Positions 27,773 through 40,744 of a DNA stretch of 64,000 nt are shown here, piece after piece. Position numbers and translations under genes: made by a program. The stretch is from Brachionus manjavacas. Taxonomy: Eukaryota > Rotifera > Eurotatoria > Ploima > Brachionidae. Position 1 is the stretch's first letter. Each line of letters begins with the position of its first letter. Location of the stretch: positions 372,001 through 436,000 of the forward strand of contig JAHQIY010000030.1 in NCBI GenBank assembly GCA_019054805.1. Reading direction: 5' to 3'. Under the pieces are notes generated by a model that was not told where the DNA came from, did no database searches, and saw only the letters and a program-made list of their open reading frames with translations.

Positions 27773-29079
27773 AGTCCGACATAATAAATCAGCACCCCTA
27801 GAATCTAATGCTTTTTCGTTCCCTCTTAAAAAACAAAAAATGGTTAACAATTTCTTTAAAACCTTGTTCGTTCTGCAGATCATTAAATTGATCGAAATAT
27901 TTAGCACTTTTTTTAAAAAAAGAAATTAAAAGCTTTTGACCGATTCAAGGAAAATGGACCGTTGCTTCGATTAGTTCCGACTTGAACGTCTTTGTTTTCG
28001 TTTTTAAAATTATTTTATTTTAAATCTTTATTAAAACGGTATAGATTTAATTCTGAAAAAGCTTTAATTAATCATTCCATTATTAATTTAAAACTTCTCA
28101 GCTTTTAAAGAACAATAATAAAAATAATAAAAATCAAATTCCGCAAAATCGGTGACTAATTAGCGTAAATTCCTCTTTTTGACATTTTTGAAAAATTTGC
28201 GAAAATTTTGAACAGAAATTGAATAAAGCGGAAATAATTCGGAATTACTTTATTTAAAAAATAAAGACCCAAAACTTAATCAAGTTTATTTTTTGGAAAT
28301 ACATTCGAATAAAAATCCAAGCATTTTAAAAAAAAAATAGTTTCAACAAAGTAATATCAAAAGCTTTAAAAAAAATCGCTAAATACAGTGAGATTTTGCA
28401 AACAATTTTTCTGATATTAATTCTTTTCCACTTAAATTATCATCAATAATGTTGAAATTCATCAGTGACTAGTCTTTAATATGCTTGATTTTTGAATGTC
28501 TATCAAATTAGGAGCAATTGAATTAGCTACATGGCCACGGTTTTTACGTCCACTTGCACCTGAGTTTTTTCCAAATTCAAAATCTTGTTAACTATTAAAA
28601 TTCACCCAAAGCAACCCAAAAGTTTAGAATTTAAACATTTCTTATGTTCACAATGTGTCTTGAAATTTTTTTTATTTATGTAGAAAAATAATATAAAGCG
28701 CAGAAAAAAGTGCCTTATGTACCGACTCAAAACTCAACTTCCAATAATCCAAGAATTTTTTAGGTTTTTTTTTAAATGTTTTCCGCAAAATCGGTTACTA
28801 ATTAGCGGAAATTCTGCAATTTAGACACTTTCGAAAAATGTGCGGAATTTTTGATCGAGTAAAAAAAAGCGGAAAGGTTTTAAAAATATAACTTTAATTG
28901 TTTTTTTGACTTTTAAAGCTATTTATTTTGCTATTGTTGACGATTTCATAAAATTTTAACAAAGTAGGCTTGGATAAAAATTAGAAAATTATAGCAAAAA
29001 AGATATTTATTATTTACAATTATAACTAAACTAAAATCTTAAAAATAGTTGGAAACGTTAACATTAACTAAATATAAAA

Positions 29080-30310
29080 CCAAATAAAAACGAAAATAAT
29101 TATTTTTGGTAAATCTTATCAAAAGCTAAACACTAAAAAGGCTCATCGTATTTTGATTGAATTTGATCCTGAACAATATGACCAAAATGATCATTTAATA
29201 GAACCATAGCCACATCTCTTATGGTTTTCCGAAACCTCATTGTAACAGCAACAGTTATCCGTATCATTGGAATTGATGATGAATCATACAAAAAAGGATA
29301 ATTAACGCTTCTTTATGTTGAAAATTAAAATATTACCTACACTTTTAGCACACACTTACATGCTGATAAACTCTTGTTTAAAAAATATATATAGAATACG
29401 TGACTATGTTATTAATATTATCAATATCTTATTAATTAATGCGCCTCGCAATACTTCTTGAATCAGAATGGAATTCTTTTTCAGAAGATTCATCATGTCC
29501 AACGAGATATAGAAAGAGATATACAATTTTTCACAAATACTTGAAAAATACACAAATTTTTGAGATTAATTTAAGTTTTTAATTAAAAAATTGAACCTAG
29601 AAAAATTTTTTCCACAATTCTACTAAAAGTTTATAATTATTGTCTTATTATCAATATTATCAGACGGCGGAAACAATATCAATCAAAGCTTTTATACCTG
29701 GTGTATGAGGATTTAGACATTCGGAAGTTAAAAACAACTCCATTCTACCCACAATGTGAAGTTCAAAGTGAGGTTACAGTAAAAACAGTTAAGAAAATGA
29801 TTGCAACATTTGTTGATGACGACCAAAATGAGTTGAAATCTAAACTCAAATAAACTAGCACATGCTTACAATTAAAGGAGACATATTGCAACTGGCCAAA
29901 CACCTTTTGTAATATTGCTCGGTCTAAGGCCCAAAATTTCAATCGACCTAATTATACCACCAAATGACCTGCTCGAAAGAGAAAAGATTTTAAATTAGTA
30001 TAAAATAATGTATGAGCACGTTTAAGTAATAGTATTGGAAGACAACGATGACTGGAAAAGTGATTCAAGAGCTTAAGATGTAACTGGAAAAGTGCTACCA
30101 AATGGCGACAAAGAATAAAAAATTAAATTACACATAAACACATTATTTTTCACAAAAATAATTGTTGGCAAAAAAAAAAACAATTGTGATTATTTTATAA
30201 AAATCCACAGTGAACATAGCCAACCTACAGTAATAGAAGAACCAGACGAATAGTCCTATAAGCAAAAGAGAAATTACACCAAAAATTTAAAAAACCCAAG
30301 GCGAAAGAGT
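29080..30310 (+). pseudogene. Gypsy A integrase fragment, core copy 2
   Basis: Same truncated piece as in core 1. It carries a private base change (TTCTTGAATC for TTCTAGAATC near 29,457) that closes the 65-codon ORF present in the other copies, and an A insertion near 29,826. Confidence 0.65.
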
Positions 30311-31149
30311 ATGGAAAATTGTTAGAATTTTAACTTTTCTTATGTTCACACTGTGTCTTGAAATTTTTTTATTTATGTAGAAAAAATATAAAGCGCAGAA
30401 AAAAGTGCCTTATGTACCGACTCAAAACTCAACTTCCAATAATCCAAGAATTTTTTAGGTTTTTTTTGAAATGTTTTCCGCAAAATCGGTTACTAATTAG
30501 CGGAAATTCTGCGATTTAGACACTTATGAAAAATGTGTGGAATTTTTAGCATTGAGAAGTTTCGTTCAAAATGTTCATTTAAAAATCTTAAATCCGTATA
30601 TATTTTGAACGGAATGAAGTGATAAAATAAAAATTTCGCACATGATGTAACAAAAAATTTTACAGGACTTGCTCAAAAAAAAAAAAAAAATTCCAATTAA
30701 CCAATTATTGATTTTCTATAAAAAACTGAATGAATGTTAAGTTGATTTTGAAATAAAAATTAAAATAGAGATTTCTCTTTTAGCTTATGTCGTATTTTTA
30801 ATTTTTTTAATTTGAAATGAATAATCATATAAATATTTTTATTTATATATAATTAAACATAACAACTAATGCGGATGTTGTATTTTTTATTTAAAAGTGG
30901 ATCAATTACAATTTTTATTTTTATTTTTAATTTGGATTAGCCCGGAAAATATTGATTAATCTTGAGAAACAAGTTTAGAACCTCGGTCGTTTGAGGGAAG
31001 AGGAGTTCAAAAATTTTTTTAAATCGAAAAACATTTCCAATTATGCAGTATAATAAAATATGGTATAAAAAGTTTTCTCGATTTCCTATAATTAAAATAA
31101 AATATTTGAACAATACCTTGAAAAAATTTAAAGATTAAAAGATAAATGC

Positions 31150-31562
31150 AATATTTGAAAATATTTATCTCTTTTTTAATTAACTCTGATCAAAAAATTT
31201 TTTCACAAAATTCTGCCCTCTTTGTAATATATTTTGGCACTCCATTATCACTTAAAAATAAAGTCCTTTCCGAGGACCTTCATAAATATAATTCCCACAA
31301 TATTTTCCTTTGCTTTGGTATATACCAACGATTTTGTCCGTATCTTCATAAGATTCCTGAAAAATCTTAATTTGAAATTTATTTTGAAAATTTTTTTTTT
31401 GATAATTACTTTTGGCTTATCCCATACCATTTCTTCAAAAAATTTTAAGTCTTTCAAATTAATTCCAAAATTTTCAAGAAAATTATCTATTTTTTTAAGC
31501 TCCACTTCTTGTACATTCATCAAAGGATACCGAGCAACAAATTTTAGGAAAACTGTATTCAA
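31150..31562 (-). pseudogene. Gene Z, core copy 2
   Basis: Here exon 1 is open from NTVFLKFVARYPLMNV through the FEEMVWDKPK donor because the A-run is 7 rather than 8, so this is the best-preserved exon 1. Exon 2 has the same one-T loss before SDNGVPKYIT. An open frame crosses the intron but the GT-AG boundaries and the protein-like exon 2 favour splicing. Confidence 0.5.
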
Positions 31563-31579
31563 AAAAATATTTTAAAAAC

Positions 31580-32526
31580 ATGGTAAAAGTTTTATATACT
31601 GAGAGTTAAATAGATTTATTTTGAACTAATTTTTTTAAAAACCACTTTTATTTTACGTCTTACACTCATAAAGGGACAGTAAATAATAAAAGAGTTTGGC
31701 TCAGTTCTATCACTGTAAACTATAGAACAAAAGAAGTTTTTGAGACATTCAATAGTCATGATGAAGTTTTAAAAAAGGCAAAAAAGAAAGTTTACACTGC
31801 ATTCTTATAAAAAACAAAGTTCCTGATTCCTAATAAGCTAAATTGTAAAAGTAAATTTTTTATTTAAATTTTAGAAAAATAATAAATTAAAATTATTGCA
31901 TTTAGCAATAACAGTAGTAATTCAAAACATGCAGTCTATAAAAACAATTGATGAATTTTTAAAAGGTAATTTTTGTCGAGATTGATGTATTTTAAAATAT
32001 AAATTATTTTTTAAATGTCTCTAGGAAGAAGAGAAAGAGCTTGAAGTTCCTTCTTAAGAGTTTTTTTGGGACTCGATAATAGGACTTTCGAAGTTTTTTC
32101 ACGTTCTAGTAAACAAAGACCTGGGAATCTAGGAAACACAGTTATAAACGTTACCGGTAAATTTCTTTAAAAAACTTAAATAAAAACTTCATTTCAAGTG
32201 TTTTTCAAGCGTTTGAGTCGAAGAGGTGAATAAAAAAAGAATTGTTTTTCGAGACTTATTGGAGGCCTCATGATTTTGTAGGTGTACCAAAAGGATATTA
32301 CGATCCACTGTTGGAATGGGTAGGGGACATACTACCTGAGAAAGGAAAAGTGGAAGATTGGGGTCCTGACTCAAGAAATTTGATCAAAAATTTTTTGGAC
32401 TTCATAAAAGCGGCTGATAAAAATAAATGTGAAAATTGGATAAACGAAAACAACTTTCAACTTGGTGAAGATGATGCTAATGAGGAAGCTGAAGCTGAAG
32501 ATATTTCATTATTTTTACTGAACTAA
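31580..32526 (+). pseudogene. Gene Y, core copy 2
   Basis: Same exon order as core 1, with ATG at 31,580 only about 20 bp from the divergent gene Z frame. The terminal 94-codon block (32,242-32,526) is identical in reading to core 1. The stop after AFL in the second block and the altered acceptor are shared by all core copies. Confidence 0.5.
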
Positions 32527-32937
32527 TTAATTTTTTAATAACAAAATATGAACTAGAAACAAACCAAGTTAAAAAAATATATAAATAAATAAAACAAAAC
32601 ATTTGAAAAAATTGACAAATTATAAATTATTAAAAATAGAGTGTTAGAATTCTAATTAATGTAAACCTAAAATTTTATTGAAAATAAAATTAAAATAATT
32701 AAGCATTAATTAATGGCTTAGCATTTAATGATCAATGTCATTGTAATTTTTAAAACAAACATATCGAGAAATTCAAGAGGGCTCTTATTTTTCCCAAGAC
32801 TTTGAAGACCTTTATTCTTTTTCTGAAACAAGCAATCACCATAAATTTTTTCTTAAATAATTTATCTTTTACATGAATTTTGATTTACAGTTTGCTGTTT
32901 TTTCTTTGAACGTGTCGATAAAATATATTGAAGTTGA

Positions 32938-33385
32938 CTAGATTTCTGTTCGGTCTGTTCGACCAGATTTGCCGTCTGGTCGACTAGACTTTCCGTCTTG
33001 TAACTGCTTTTGTTTTTTCTGTGAGAGCGTCTCAAATAACTCATTTGAAAGCTTTTTAATGGTAATGGTTGAACTTGTTTTGTCTGGTTGACCAATTCTG
33101 GCTTCTTTTGTCAAATCGGATAAATTGTCATGTTGACCAGGTCTCTTGACTTTTGCATCAGCTTTAACGGCTTGTGTTCCAGAATTTTGATGTTTGCTTG
33201 CGCTTGTATCATTTTTTCTCTCCATTGGCTCTTTCTTTTGCTCCAACATAGCATCAAAATAGTCATAAACAAGATTTTTATAAAAAGTTTCAATTTTTGT
33301 TTCATCATTTTCGATTTCGAATTTTTCAAATATGAAATCAAAATTGACGTTATCTGCATAAGCTGACTCGTCAGATTTAAAATTT
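32938..33385 (-). CDS. Gene X terminal ORF, core copy 2
   Basis: An open frame of about 149 codons with no ATG before the internal Met at 33,249, matching the core 1 frame (SDESAYADN ... SGRTDRTEI). Convergent with gene Y. The upstream exons lie at about 33,840-34,130 beyond the ~455 bp insert. Function unknown. Confidence 0.4.
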
Positions 33386-33399
33386 GGAACAAAAAAAAA

Positions 33400-33850
33400 A
33401 AAAAAAAAAAACTTAAATAGATATATTTATTTCGTTTTATTGCGTTAATAGCCTTGGATATTCCATGGCAAAAATCTTTATGTTTTTTAATTGTCTCATG
33501 ATAATAAGATTAACTATGAAAAAATCCTTCTAAATTTTCCTTATTTGGTTGTTAAAAAATATGCCTTGGACATTCCATGACATTATTTTGAAATACCTGT
33601 TGAGTGTTTTCTTTGAATTTAATTGCCTTAGATCTGATATATTTTTGGCAACTCGAAGTTGATGGTCAATTCAAAGATCATTTCAATTCCTCAGCACATT
33701 AAAATAATGATATTTTGAATTGATCATCAACTTCAAGATGCGATATTTTTTCCTTTATTTTGCGTTAGTTGCATTGTATATTCCATGGCAAAAAAGCTTT
33801 ATGTTTTTAATTTCAAATCGTAATTCATTGTTAGGAAATAAATTTAATTA
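33400..33850. repeat. CCATGGAATATCCAAGGC insert, core 2
   Basis: Mirror of 20,531-20,985. The hairpin at about 33,655-33,735 marks the start of the segment that is tandemly duplicated. Confidence 0.55.
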
Positions 33851-34254
33851 TACATATCTGAGAGTAATTTGAAAAATAGGATGAATTTGATGATATTGGT
33901 TGATAAGCTTCTTTCTCTTTGCTTTCTAGTGAGTTGTTATGTTCATAAAATTTTTTGAACAAACATTATCCTGTTAGCTTTATTTTTGGAGGATTCAGCT
34001 AATAATTTTATTTATTAAATTTATTTTTTACAAATACTATTTTTTACATTTTTGTTGACATTTCTGCACTCAATGAATTCTTTCTCAACTGTTTGATTAT
34101 ATTCTTCTTTTGAATTGTATAAAAGGAAATATAATTAATTTCTTAAAATGATTAAATACTAATTTGTCTGCTAATTTAAAATCACTCTTTGGTGACGAGA
34201 TGAGTAGGCTAAAAAAGAGCAATTAATTGTCATCTAGTTGCTACCTATACCCGC

Positions 34255-35470
34255 TGGAAGAAACCAAACAAAAAGAAAATTGACATAAAAAAATGTTCAT
34301 TGATTGAATTTTAAAAATTAAAAAATAAAATTACATTGATCCAATATCTGGCCTTATCATGTCCTTGAACAGAGCCACATGCAGACCGACCATTTACCCA
34401 TTCTCCATCGAACTGAATACAATTCCATTTGAAACTTTGTGGTGTCTCGGCTCGAGCAGACCTTAGTGTATCAGGCGAAATGTTACATATCTGAATTTGG
34501 TAAAAATTAGTCACCCAATCTTCATAAGTCATCTGCAAACGAAAAAAATAAAAAATGAAACTTTTCGGTTTTATTTGTTTATAACCAAAATTCTCCATCA
34601 GCTTTGGCAAATTGTTCCAAGTTTTGTCCATCAGCAATTGGTATTGAATTCCACACAGCATCACCAACCGACCATGCGCCATTCCATTCAACCTCATTGC
34701 TCTTCGGATTACGGCATCTAACCAACCTGACCATTCTTCCATTCACATTCAGAGTGACCACTGCAGTCATTGCATATGCATGTCCCCTAACCAAAACATT
34801 GGCCATCTTGGCCTCTCTGAAACTCGGATCGGCGTTTATCGAGCAGCCCATCATGGCGTCGTGCGCCAACCCATTTCCCAGCACATCAAAAAAAGCCTGT
34901 CTGTTCACTTCCTTCAAATTATAAGTCTCCTCAATTCCTCCAGTCATGTCAAAAAGAGCGTCTGAGGTCTGACCAGCGTCCAGTACTTCGTACGACCAGC
35001 TCAATTTGGCGTACGCTTTCTCCAGCAGACAGCTCCAGAACTCGTTTGGCTCTGTCCGATTGCTGCAAAACACCAGACGACCGTCCGGAAACACGGGCAA
35101 AAAAATCATCCACTACCACATCGTACCACTTGCCAAACTGCCAAAATCTGAAGTGAAACAACCCATTGTAGCCAGGCTTGTCGAATCGCTTGCTTGTCTT
35201 GATCCAAATCAAAGCGGGATGCATCGCCAACTAAAAAATAAAGGAAAAGAGTTCTGGTAAATTTTATTAATCTTTAAAAATGGTTTAATTGAGAGTACCA
35301 ATGAATTGAGGATCGGGGCTAATCTGGCTGGGACGACGCCAAGTGACGCTTCGTGGCGGCGCCTGGATGTAATAAATTGAACGATCAGTTGGAGGAAACT
35401 CACAGTCGTTGAACAAGTTGTTTGAGTTGAACTGATGGCGTAGCGCTTCATACACCTGGTTTTTGGTCAT
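34255..35470 (-). pseudogene. calpain-like: Calpain fragment, copy 2
   Basis: Same exon set, same Cys-segment deletion and same extra T as copy 1. Unlike copy 1, the 176-codon stretch from FLPVFPDGRLVF to GEFWL is open (34,579-35,109), because the T-run in the RQAFFDVL region is one longer. The last exon (MTYEDW to RYWIN) is open too. The catalytic His block GHAYAM and RNPKSNEVEW are as in copy 1. Confidence 0.85.
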
Positions 35471-35494
35471 TTGTGTTCAAAAAAACAAACCATT

Positions 35495-35890
35495 ATGTCT
35501 GAGATAAAGCACTGTTTGGCCATGAATACAGAATACGGCTCGTGGCTGTGGAAGCTGCGCGTGCTCCAGGCCGAGCTCAAAATGACGCTCAGACTCACGC
35601 CCGACGGAGACAAAGTGCTCATACGCATTTTTCTCACCAAAGAGTGCGGCTACTACTTGGACATATCGTTATATCGCGAGATAACTGATCCGATTACTGG
35701 CGAGACCTATTTAAAGAGCTACTCTGACAAAAAGGACCGCTGCACGGACGCTTGTTGCGCTTATCACCTGCAGCAAAAGCGCTTCGCTGCCCAGTCCAGC
35801 GGCACCACGTACGCCTACGACTTTCCGGAGATGTTCCGCCAGCCGCTGATGAAAATATGGCGAGTGCTTTGCGGGTTCGATTTAAAAATT
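35495..35890 (+). pseudogene. ACC-like: ACC fragment, copy 2
   Basis: Longer than copy 1. A one-A loss after SDKK shifts the frame, which by chance brings the downstream block [20 protein letters not shown] and [10 protein letters not shown] into the same open frame. Between LLRL and LQQKRF a few residues usual in the family are missing, so the original exon was already damaged. Head to head with calpain copy 2. Confidence 0.85.
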
Positions 35891-36382
35891 AAAAAAAATT
35901 CGAAATTTAAAATTATACACTTACAAAATTTTAAAATATTCCAAATAAAACTTCTATTTTTACAAAGACAAATAAATTGTCTTAAATTCGATTGATTTCG
36001 ATAAATAATTATCGTCGATAAATAATTAAAAGAAAACTTTCATAATTTATTTTCAAGGCTACTTGGTGTAACATCTTTTGTTACACATTGTTACATATTT
36101 AACAGGAGCAATTTTTTTTCATTCATCGAAAAATTTCAATTAGGAATTTTTTCTTGAATTTTTTGAACTTTTTGAAAAAAACTTCACAATGCTAGAATTT
36201 TTGATCGAGAAAAAAAAACGCGGAAAGGTTTTAAAAATATAACTTTAATTGTTTTTCTGACTTTTAAAGCTATTTATTTTGCTATTGTTGACGATTTCAT
36301 AAAATTTTAACAAATTAGGCTTGGATAAAAATTGGAAAAATATAGCAAAAAAGCTATTTATTATTTACAATTATAACTAAAC

Positions 36383-36716
36383 TTAAATCTTAAAAATAAT
36401 TGAAATTGCTCGGTCTAAGGCCAAAAATTTCAATCGACCTAATAATACCACCAACTGACCTGCTCGAAAGAGAAAAGATTTTAAAGAGTCTAAAATAATG
36501 TTAAAGAGAAGGCAAAATTGAAATGAGCCTGAACAAAGTGTCACGGACACGACTAATAAGCACCTTTTGACCACAGGATATATGTCTTCAAGTGAAATTG
36601 ATTCAGACGTCGGATTAGATAGAAAAATCAAAAAGAAAAAACTGGAGCCTTAAATCTAGTGAGGTACTTCAAAGATCTAGTCGTCAGTTGAAGCCACCTG
36701 ATCGTCTGGTATGATG
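36383..36716 (+). pseudogene. Gypsy A pol tail with internal deletion, copy 2
   Basis: Same deletion as at 17,805-18,150. Ends at the tandem duplication junction (CTGGTAT/GA/GTTGATGG) instead of continuing into the gypsy RT piece. Confidence 0.6.
36713..36716. other. Tandem duplication junction
   Basis: The pol-tail end CTGATCGTCTGGTAT is joined through GA to GTTGATGGTCAATTC, a hairpin arm. No long homology is visible at the join, suggesting end joining or replication slippage at the hairpin. Confidence 0.7.
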
Positions 36717-37334
36717 TTGATGGTCAATTCAAAGATCATTTCAATTCCTCAGCACATTAAAATAATGATATTTTGAATTGATCATCAACTTCAAGATGCG
36801 ATATTTTTTCCTTTTTTTTAAATTGCATTGGATATTCCTTTTCGTTAGTTGCATTGGATATTCCATGGCAAAAAAGCTTTATGTATTTTAATTTTAAATC
36901 GTAATTCATTGTTAGGAAATAAATTTAATTATACATACCTGAGAGTAATTTGAAGAATAGGATGAATTTGATGATATTGGTTGAAAAGCTTCTTTCTATT
37001 TGCTTACTAGTGAGTTGTTCATAAAATTTTTTGAACAAACATAATCCTGTTAGCTTTATTTTTGGAGGATTCAGCTAATAATTTTATTTATTAAATTTAT
37101 TTTTTACAAATACTATTTTTTTTTACATTTTTGTTGACATTTCTGCACTCAATGAATTCTTTCTCAACTGTTTGATTATATTCTTCTTTTGAATTGTATA
37201 AAAGGAAATATAATTAATTTCTTAAAATGATTAAATACTAATTTGTCTGCTAATTTAAAATCACTCTTTGGTGACGAGATGAGTAGGCTAAAAAAGAGCA
37301 ATTAATTGTCATCTAGTTGCTACCTATACCCGCT

Positions 37335-38550
37335 GGAAGAAACCAAACAAAAAGAAAATTGACATAAAAAAATGTTTATTGATTGAATTTTAAAAATTAA
37401 AAAAATAAAATTACATTGATCCAATATCTGGCCTTATCATGTCCTTGAACAGAGCCACATGCAGACCGACCATTTACCCATTCTCCATCGAACTGAATAC
37501 AATTCCATTTGAAACTTTGTGGTGTCTCGGCTCGAGCAGACCTTAGTGTATCAGGCGAAATGTTACATATCTGAATTTGGTAAAAATTAGTCACCCAATC
37601 TTCATAAGTCATCTGCAAACGAAAAAAATAAAAAATGAAACTTTTCGGTTTTATTTGTTTATAACCAAAATTCTCCATCAGCTTTGGCAAATTGTTCCAA
37701 GTTTTGTCCATCAGCAATTGGTATTGAATTCCACACAGCATCACCAACCGACCATGCGCCATTCCATTCAACCTCATTGCTCTTCGGATTACGGCATCTA
37801 ACCAACCTGACCATTCTTCCATTCACATTCAGAGTGACCACTGCAGTCATTGCATATGCATGTCCCCTAACCAAAACATTGGCCATCTTGGCCTCTCTGA
37901 AACTCGGATCGGCGTTTATCGAGCAGCCCATCATGGCGTCGTGCGCCAACCCATTTCCCAGCACATCAAAAAAAGCCTGTCTGTTCACTTCCTTCAAATT
38001 ATAAGTCTCCTCAATTCCTCCAGTCATGTCAAAAAGAGCGTCTGAGGTCTGACCAGCGTCCAGTACTTCGTACGACCAGCTCAATTTGGCGTACGCTTTC
38101 TCCAGCAGACAGCTCCAGAACTCGTTTGGCTCTGTCCGATTGCTGCAAAACACCAGACGACCGTCCGGAAACACGGGCAAAAAAATCATCCACTACCACA
38201 TCGTACCACTTGCCAAACTGCCAAAATCTGAAGTGAAACAACCCATTGTAGCCAGGCTTGTCGAATCGCTTGCTTGTCTTGATCCAAATCAAAGCGGGAT
38301 GCATCGCCAACTAAAAAATAAAGGAAAAGAGTTCTGGTAAATTTTATTAATCTTTAAAAATGGTTTAATTGAGAGTACCAATGAATTGAGGATCGGGGCT
38401 AATCTGGCTGGGACGACGCCAAGTGACGCTTCGTGGCGGCGCCTGGATGTAATAAATTGAACGATCAGTTGGAGGAAACTCACAGTCGTTGAACAAGTTG
38501 TTTGAGTTGAACTGATGGCGTAGCGCTTCATACACCTGGTTTTTGGTCAT
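37335..38550 (-). pseudogene. calpain-like: Calpain fragment, copy 3
   Basis: Nearly identical to copy 2, including the open 176-codon block (37,659-38,189) and the shared lesions, as expected of a recent tandem duplicate. Confidence 0.85.
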
Positions 38551-38573
38551 TTGTGTTCAAAAAACAAACCATT

Positions 38574-38950
38574 ATGTCTGAGATAAAGCACTGTTTGGCC
38601 ATGAATACAGAATACGGCTCGTGGCTGTGGAAGCTGCGCGTGCTCCAGGCCGAGCTCAAAATGACGCTCAGACTCACGCCCGACGGAGACAAAGTGCTCA
38701 TACGCATTTTTCTCACCAAAGAGTGCGGCTACTACTTGGACATATCGTTATATCGCGAGATAACTGATCCGATTACTGGCGAGACCTATTTAAAGAGCTA
38801 CTCTGACAAAAAAGGACCGCTGCACGGACGCTTGTTGCGCTTATCACCTGCAGCAAAAGCGCTTCGCTGCCCAGTCCAGCGGCACCACGTACGCCTACGA
38901 CTTTCCGGAGATGTTCCGCCAGCCGCTGATGAAAATATGGCGAGTGCTTT
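38574..38950 (+). pseudogene. ACC-like: ACC fragment, copy 3
   Basis: Has the ancestral six-A run, so [15 protein letters not shown] is in frame but the downstream [11 protein letters not shown] block is in another frame. This shows the family lesion between the two blocks clearly. Confidence 0.85.
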
Positions 38951-39457
38951 GCGGGTTCGATTTAAAAATTAAAAAAATTCGAAATTTAAAATTATACACT
39001 TACAAAATTTTAAAATATTCCAAATAAAACTTCTATTTTTACAAAGACAAATAAATTGTCTTAAATTCGATTGATTTCGATAAATAATTATCGTCGATAA
39101 ATAATTAAAAGAAAACTTTCATAATTTATTTTCAAGGCTACTTGGTGTAACATCTTTTGTTACACATTGTTACATATTTAACAGGAGCAATTTTTTTTCA
39201 TTCATCGAAAAATTTCAATTAGGAATTTTTTCTTGAATTTTTTGAACTTTTTGAAAAAAACTTCACAATGCTAGAATTTTTGATCGGAAAAAAAACGCGG
39301 AAAGGTTTTAAAAATATAACTTTAATTGTTTTTCTGACTTTTAAAGCTATTTATTTTGCTATTGTTGACGATTTCATAAAATTTTAACAAATTAGGCTTG
39401 GATAAAAATTGGAAAAATATAGCAAAAGCTATTTATTATTTACAATTATAACTAAAC

Positions 39458-39785
39458 TTAAATCTTAAAAATAATTGAAATTGCTCGGTCTAAGGCCAAA
39501 AATTTCAATCGACCTAATAATACCACCAACTGACCTGCTCGAAAGAGAAAAGATTTTAAAGAGTCTAAAATAATGTTAAAGAGAAGGCAAAATTGAAATG
39601 AGCCTGAACAAAGTGTCACGGACACGACTAATAAGCACCTTTTGACCACAGGATATATGTCTTCAAGTGAAATTGATTCAGACGTCGGATTAGATAGAAA
39701 AATCAAAAAGAAAAAACTGGAGCCTTAAATCTAGTGAGGTACTTCAAAGATCTAGTCGTCAGTTGAAGCCACCTGATCGTCTGGT
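39458..39785 (+). pseudogene. Gypsy A pol tail with internal deletion, copy 3
   Basis: As copies 1 and 2. Continues without a break into the antisense gypsy RT fragment. Confidence 0.6.
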
Positions 39786-39789
39786 ATAT

Positions 39790-40110
39790 TAAAGTAGCTA
39801 TTTATATAATTAGATTTCTAAATTTTCAAATGCTTCTTTGTGTTACTTGTCCCACCCAAATTTAGATTTTTTCAAGCACAGCTTATACAATGGTTTTGCA
39901 ATGGCAGAAAAATTTTTTACAAAACGTCTTTATTGATTACCAATCCTAGAAAACTTTGAAGCTGCTTAAGATTGGCAGGTGCTTTTCTATTCTTTTTCGC
40001 ATTAATCTTTTGAGGATCCATTATTATTAAATTGTAGGTAATAATATGTCCTAGAACTTTTACTTCCTTTGCAAACCAGCAACACTTGTCTGGATTTATT
40101 TTTTGATTAG
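39790..40110 (-). pseudogene. Gypsy reverse transcriptase end, copy 2
   Basis: Mirror of 17,479-17,795, with the same INPDKCW, LGHIIT and QLQSFLGL blocks and frameshift. Confidence 0.7.
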
Positions 40111-40744
40111 CCTTTTTTGTTTATTAAAAACTCCGAATCACCTTAACCAAATTTTGACCAAAAATGTCCTCGAAGGCTTGAATTTTACTAATTTCTGATA
40201 TACAAATATTCTGATTTGAAATTTTATGCTGATTAAAATGAGCCATAGATCAATTCTCTATAATGTTCCGTTCGTAAAAATATCTTTAAAAAACCACCAA
40301 AATATGACCACTTTGTAAAATTCCAAAAAAATACGGTTTTTGATTCTTTTTGCTATAACTTTCTATGGTTACATTCGAGTCAAATAAAATTTTACACAAT
40401 CATAGATGACAAAAGCTTAAAGTAATCATATTTAATTTGTTGGTATCACTTTTGGTTTGACCAAGGAGTCATGAATAAATCAAAATTTGGTATCTCATAT
40501 TTAGGAATCTATTGACCTAAGTGCTTAAAGTAAAATATCTAGAATGTATACTTAAATGAAAGCTAAATAAATCTAGTTACTAGAAATATATAGGACTAAA
40601 GGGTGGTAATTTTGATATTCGAAATAAAATCAACTAAAATATGCTTTAATATAAAAATTTTAAAAAATTCTATTTTTTGAATTTTTTGAATTTTAACTTA
40701 TTTTAAAACTTTAAAATACATTATTTTTTATCAATTAAAAATTT

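Larger units (their letters stand above)
33658..36712. repeat. ~3.06 kb tandem duplication, first copy
   Basis: Runs from GTTGATGGTCAATTC in the hairpin through the gene X 5' remnant, calpain, ACC and the gypsy tail to CTGATCGTCTGGTAT. The second copy begins 3,057 bp later. Confidence 0.8.
27773..36716. repeat. Core unit U2, inverted relative to core U1
   Basis: Mirror of 17,805-26,603 with the axis at about 27.19 kb. Contains, in order: the core terminus, TTCCGC repeats (28,140-28,240, 28,690-28,870, 30,380-30,550), gypsy A, genes Z, Y, X, the ~455 bp insert (33,400-33,850), calpain, ACC and the gypsy pol tail. Unannotated stretches (27,830-28,140, 30,560-31,140, 33,860-34,250) are AT-rich with no further genes seen. 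Confidence 0.85.
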
